From Acidobacteriota bacterium (GTDB taxonomy: Bacteria; Acidobacteriota; Blastocatellia; Pyrinomonadales; Pyrinomonadaceae), in contig JAEZJR010000079.1 of assembly GCA_023415725.1 (NCBI GenBank), positions 1-6,825 of the forward strand: a stretch of DNA of 6,825 nucleotides, read 5' to 3'. Shown piece by piece: positions 5,618 through 6,825 of this stretch (positions are counted from its first letter, which is position 1; each line of letters starts with the position of its first letter). Below the pieces are notes generated by a model that had not been told where the DNA came from, ran no database searches, and was given only the letters and a program-made list of their open reading frames with translations. A program made the translations under genes and the position numbers.

Positions 5618-6547
5618 TTAGATCTTCCGCCTCATCTTAGCTGCTTCCACCGTGTTCTTCATCAGCATCGCGACCGTCAGCAGGCCGACCCCGCCCGGAA
5701 CAGGGGTAAAGTAGCCTGCCTTTTCCATCGCTTCTTTGGCGTTCACGTCGCCGCAGAGGGTGTAGCCGCGTTTGTCGATGGCGCCTCGGCGTTTATCGCA
5801 TTCTTCCTGAGGGAAAAACGCGTCAACGAGTTCTCTGTCCTCTAAATTGTTGATCCCGACGTCTATTACAGCGGCACCCTCCTTTATGTGGTTGCCGCGG
5901 ACGAACCCGGCCTTGCCGATCGCGGCGATCAGGATGTCCGCCTGGGTGGTTATTGACGGCAGGTCGGCCGTGCGGGAATGGCAGATCGTAACGGTGGCGT
6001 TCTCCCTTAGGAGGAGCGCGGCCATCGGCTTCCCGACGATGTTGCTACGGCCGAGAACAACAGCGTGCTTCCCCGCGATCTCGATGTTGGATCTTTTGAG
6101 TATTTCGATAACACCCGCCGGGGTGCACGGAACGAGAGACCATTGTCCGGAGTGCAGCCGCCCCACGTTCATCGGGTGGAACCCGTCGACGTCCTTGTCC
6201 GGGTCGATCGCGTTGAGCACCTCGTCGCCGTTGATCTGGCCTGGTAGCGGAAGCTGTACGAGGATTCCGTCCACATCGTCGCGTTCGTTAAGCGATCGGA
6301 CGACGCCGAGAAGCTCCTCCTGTGAGGTTTCGGCCGGCAGATGAGTATGCTCCGATACGATGCCGAGCTCCGCGGACGTCTTAACTTTATTATTAACGTA
6401 AACGTTGGATGCCGGGTCCTCACCGACCCGTACCACTGTCAGGCCGGGACGAAAACCGTGTGTTTTTTCGAGGTTTTCCACCTCGCGGCGTACTTCTTCG
6501 TTGATCGAATCGGCGAACTCTCGCCCGCCCAGAATTTTAGCTGGCAT
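5618..6547 (-). CDS. folD: bifunctional methylenetetrahydrofolate dehydrogenase / methenyltetrahydrofolate cyclohydrolase
   Basis: FolD interconverts 5,10-methylene-, methenyl- and 10-formyl-tetrahydrofolate using NADP, supplying one-carbon units for purine and formyl-methionine synthesis. Catalytic residues are in place: Tyr50 and Lys54 in Tyr-Val-Asn-Asn-Lys, Gln98 in Leu-Val-Gln-Leu-Pro-Leu-Pro, and Asp121 in Asp-Val-Asp-Gly-Phe-His. Pro-Cys-Thr-Pro-Ala-Gly (140-145), the nucleotide-binding Gly-Arg-Ser-Asn-Ile-Val-Gly-Lys-Pro (166-174) and the C-terminal Thr-Pro-Val-Pro-Gly-Gly-Val-Gly follow. At 309 residues it is somewhat long because residues about 234-265 carry some two dozen extra residues before Gly-Asp-Val relative to the E. 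coli enzyme as I recall it. The ATG at 6547 gives the usual Met-Pro-Ala-Lys-Ile-Leu start; there is no Shine-Dalgarno and a promoter sits very close. It heads the minus-strand block, 8 nt before mazG. Confidence 0.95.
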   Translation of the reverse strand: MPAKILGGREFADSINEEVRREVENLEKTHGFRPGLTVVRVGEDPASNVYVNNKVKTSAELGIVSEHTHLPAETSQEELLGVVRSLNERDDVDGILVQLPLPGQINGDEVLNAIDPDKDVDGFHPMNVGRLHSGQWSLVPCTPAGVIEILKRSNIEIAGKHAVVLGRSNIVGKPMAALLLRENATVTICHSRTADLPSITTQADILIAAIGKAGFVRGNHIKEGAAVIDVGINNLEDRELVDAFFPQEECDKRRGAIDKRGYTLCGDVNAKEAMEKAGYFTPVPGGVGLLTVAMLMKNTVEAAKMRRKI

Positions 6548-6559
6548 AAGAATGTTTCG

Positions 6560-6589
6560 ATTTTACAGGAACTGCCCGGCGATTGTCAG
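6560..6589 (-). promoter_or_regulatory. candidate sigma-70 promoter of folD and the minus-strand block
   Basis: On the minus strand CTGACA (complement of 6584-6589, five of six to TTGACA) is followed after 18 nt by TAAAAT (complement of 6560-6565, five of six to TATAAT). The -10 ends 12 nt before the folD ATG, so transcription would start about 6-7 nt before the start codon. This fits the absence of a ribosome binding site there. Confidence 0.55.
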
Positions 6590-6630
6590 TTTGGTAGGGC
6601 ATAACGCCGGAAGAGCCTGCAAAAACGCGA

Positions 6631-6650
6631 TCTGCGTAACGTCTGCGTAA
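6631..6650. repeat. 9-nt direct repeat in the divergent folD / 6701 intergenic region
   Basis: TCTGCGTAA occurs at 6631-6639 and 6642-6650, an 11-nt period close to one helical turn. GCGATC at 6627-6632 and GATCGC at 6653-6658 form a 6-bp inverted repeat around the pair. It lies between two divergent starts and could be a regulator site, but it is short enough to be chance. Confidence 0.4.
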
Positions 6651-6688
6651 GGGATCGCAACTTTTCGGCAATAACATTAAAGGACATC

Positions 6689-6692
6689 GGAG
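6689..6692 (+). promoter_or_regulatory. Shine-Dalgarno for the gene starting at 6701
   Basis: GGAG lies 8 nt before TTG at 6701. It supports TTG as the start: the frame is open upstream only to a TAA at 6602-6604 and holds no ATG or GTG in between. Confidence 0.6.
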
Positions 6693-6700
6693 AATTTAAG

Positions 6701-6825
6701 TTGAACACGCTAACGAAGAAATTCAAGGCCGCTCTCACAGCCGCACTGTTCGCGATATTCCTGTCGATGACCGTGTCGGCCGCCTGCGATGTGTCCCAAA
6801 AGAACGAGTTCGCATTGTTCAACCC
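6701..6825 (+). CDS. exported protein of unknown function, 5' part only
   Basis: Only the first 41 codons are in the window, with the gene running off the right edge. They encode a clear secretion signal: a basic start (Lys6, Lys7, Lys9), a hydrophobic core from Ala10 to about Val25, and Val-Ser-Ala-Ala-Cys (25-29). Cleavage by signal peptidase I after Ala27 is plausible; Cys29 could alternatively be a lipoprotein cysteine, but Ser at -3 is not the usual lipobox residue. The first mature residues are Asp-Val-Ser-Gln-Lys-Asn-Glu. The start is TTG with GGAG 8 nt upstream. It is divergent from folD with 153 nt between the start codons. Nothing visible identifies the mature protein, so no function is offered; that it is a real gene is likely from the combination of signal peptide and ribosome binding site. 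Confidence 0.65.
   Translation, partial: MNTLTKKFKAALTAALFAIFLSMTVSAACDVSQKNEFALFN

Noticed and set aside
6586..6822. Minus-strand frame covering the divergent promoter region
   Set aside because: It runs opposite the signal peptide at 6701 and through the presumed promoter region; the antisense of a hydrophobic signal sequence explains the open frame.
1..6825. CRISPR array, insertion sequence, toxin-antitoxin, phage or defence genes
   Set aside because: No regularly spaced repeats, no transposase or nuclease domains and no terminal inverted repeats were seen. The MazG-like protein alone, in a housekeeping operon next to folD, is not evidence of a toxin-antitoxin or defence module.

Overview
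The window reads as bacterial chromosome, moderately GC-rich, from a Gram-negative-type organism: it carries a lipoprotein-type binding protein of a peptide importer. An Acidobacteriota host (Blastocatellia-like) is my best guess. It rests on the style of FolD (an extra segment before the C-terminal Gly-Asp-Val), the CoaE variant motif Ala-Ala-Leu-Met-Ile-Glu, and Pro/Ser/Thr-rich inserts in an exported protein. This is inference from memory of the families, not a search.

Layout. From 165 to 713 a plus-strand gene encodes a PA2169-type (DUF2383) four-helix-bundle protein. It has a strong Shine-Dalgarno and a possible sigma-54-type promoter. It converges on a long minus-strand gene block, and a clean hairpin at 739-767 separates the two. 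Reading the minus strand in transcription order (right to left), the block is folD (6547-5618), a small MazG-like NTP pyrophosphohydrolase (5609-5310), coaE (5256-4633), an OppA/DppA-type peptide-binding lipoprotein (4640-2862), an OppD-type ATPase (2877-1891) and an OppF-type ATPase (1772-768). Gaps and overlaps are mostly short (8-nt gap, 53-nt gap, 8-nt overlap, 16-nt overlap, 118-nt gap), which fits one operon, possibly with an internal break before oppF. At the right edge, divergent from folD, a plus-strand gene starts at 6701 and runs off the window; only its signal peptide is visible.

Function. The first three genes of the block are housekeeping: one-carbon folate metabolism, nucleotide-pool hydrolysis and the last step of coenzyme A synthesis. 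The last three are the binding protein and both ATPases of an oligopeptide/dipeptide importer. The two membrane permeases (OppB/OppC) that such an importer needs are absent from the window, so they must lie elsewhere.

I see no mobile element, CRISPR array, tRNA, rRNA or defence system, and nothing that amounts to a new biological system. The more interesting points are the permease-less transporter cluster, two low-complexity inserts in the binding protein, a folD promoter that would give a nearly leaderless mRNA, non-ATG starts without Shine-Dalgarno along the minus-strand block, and a few short intergenic repeats.
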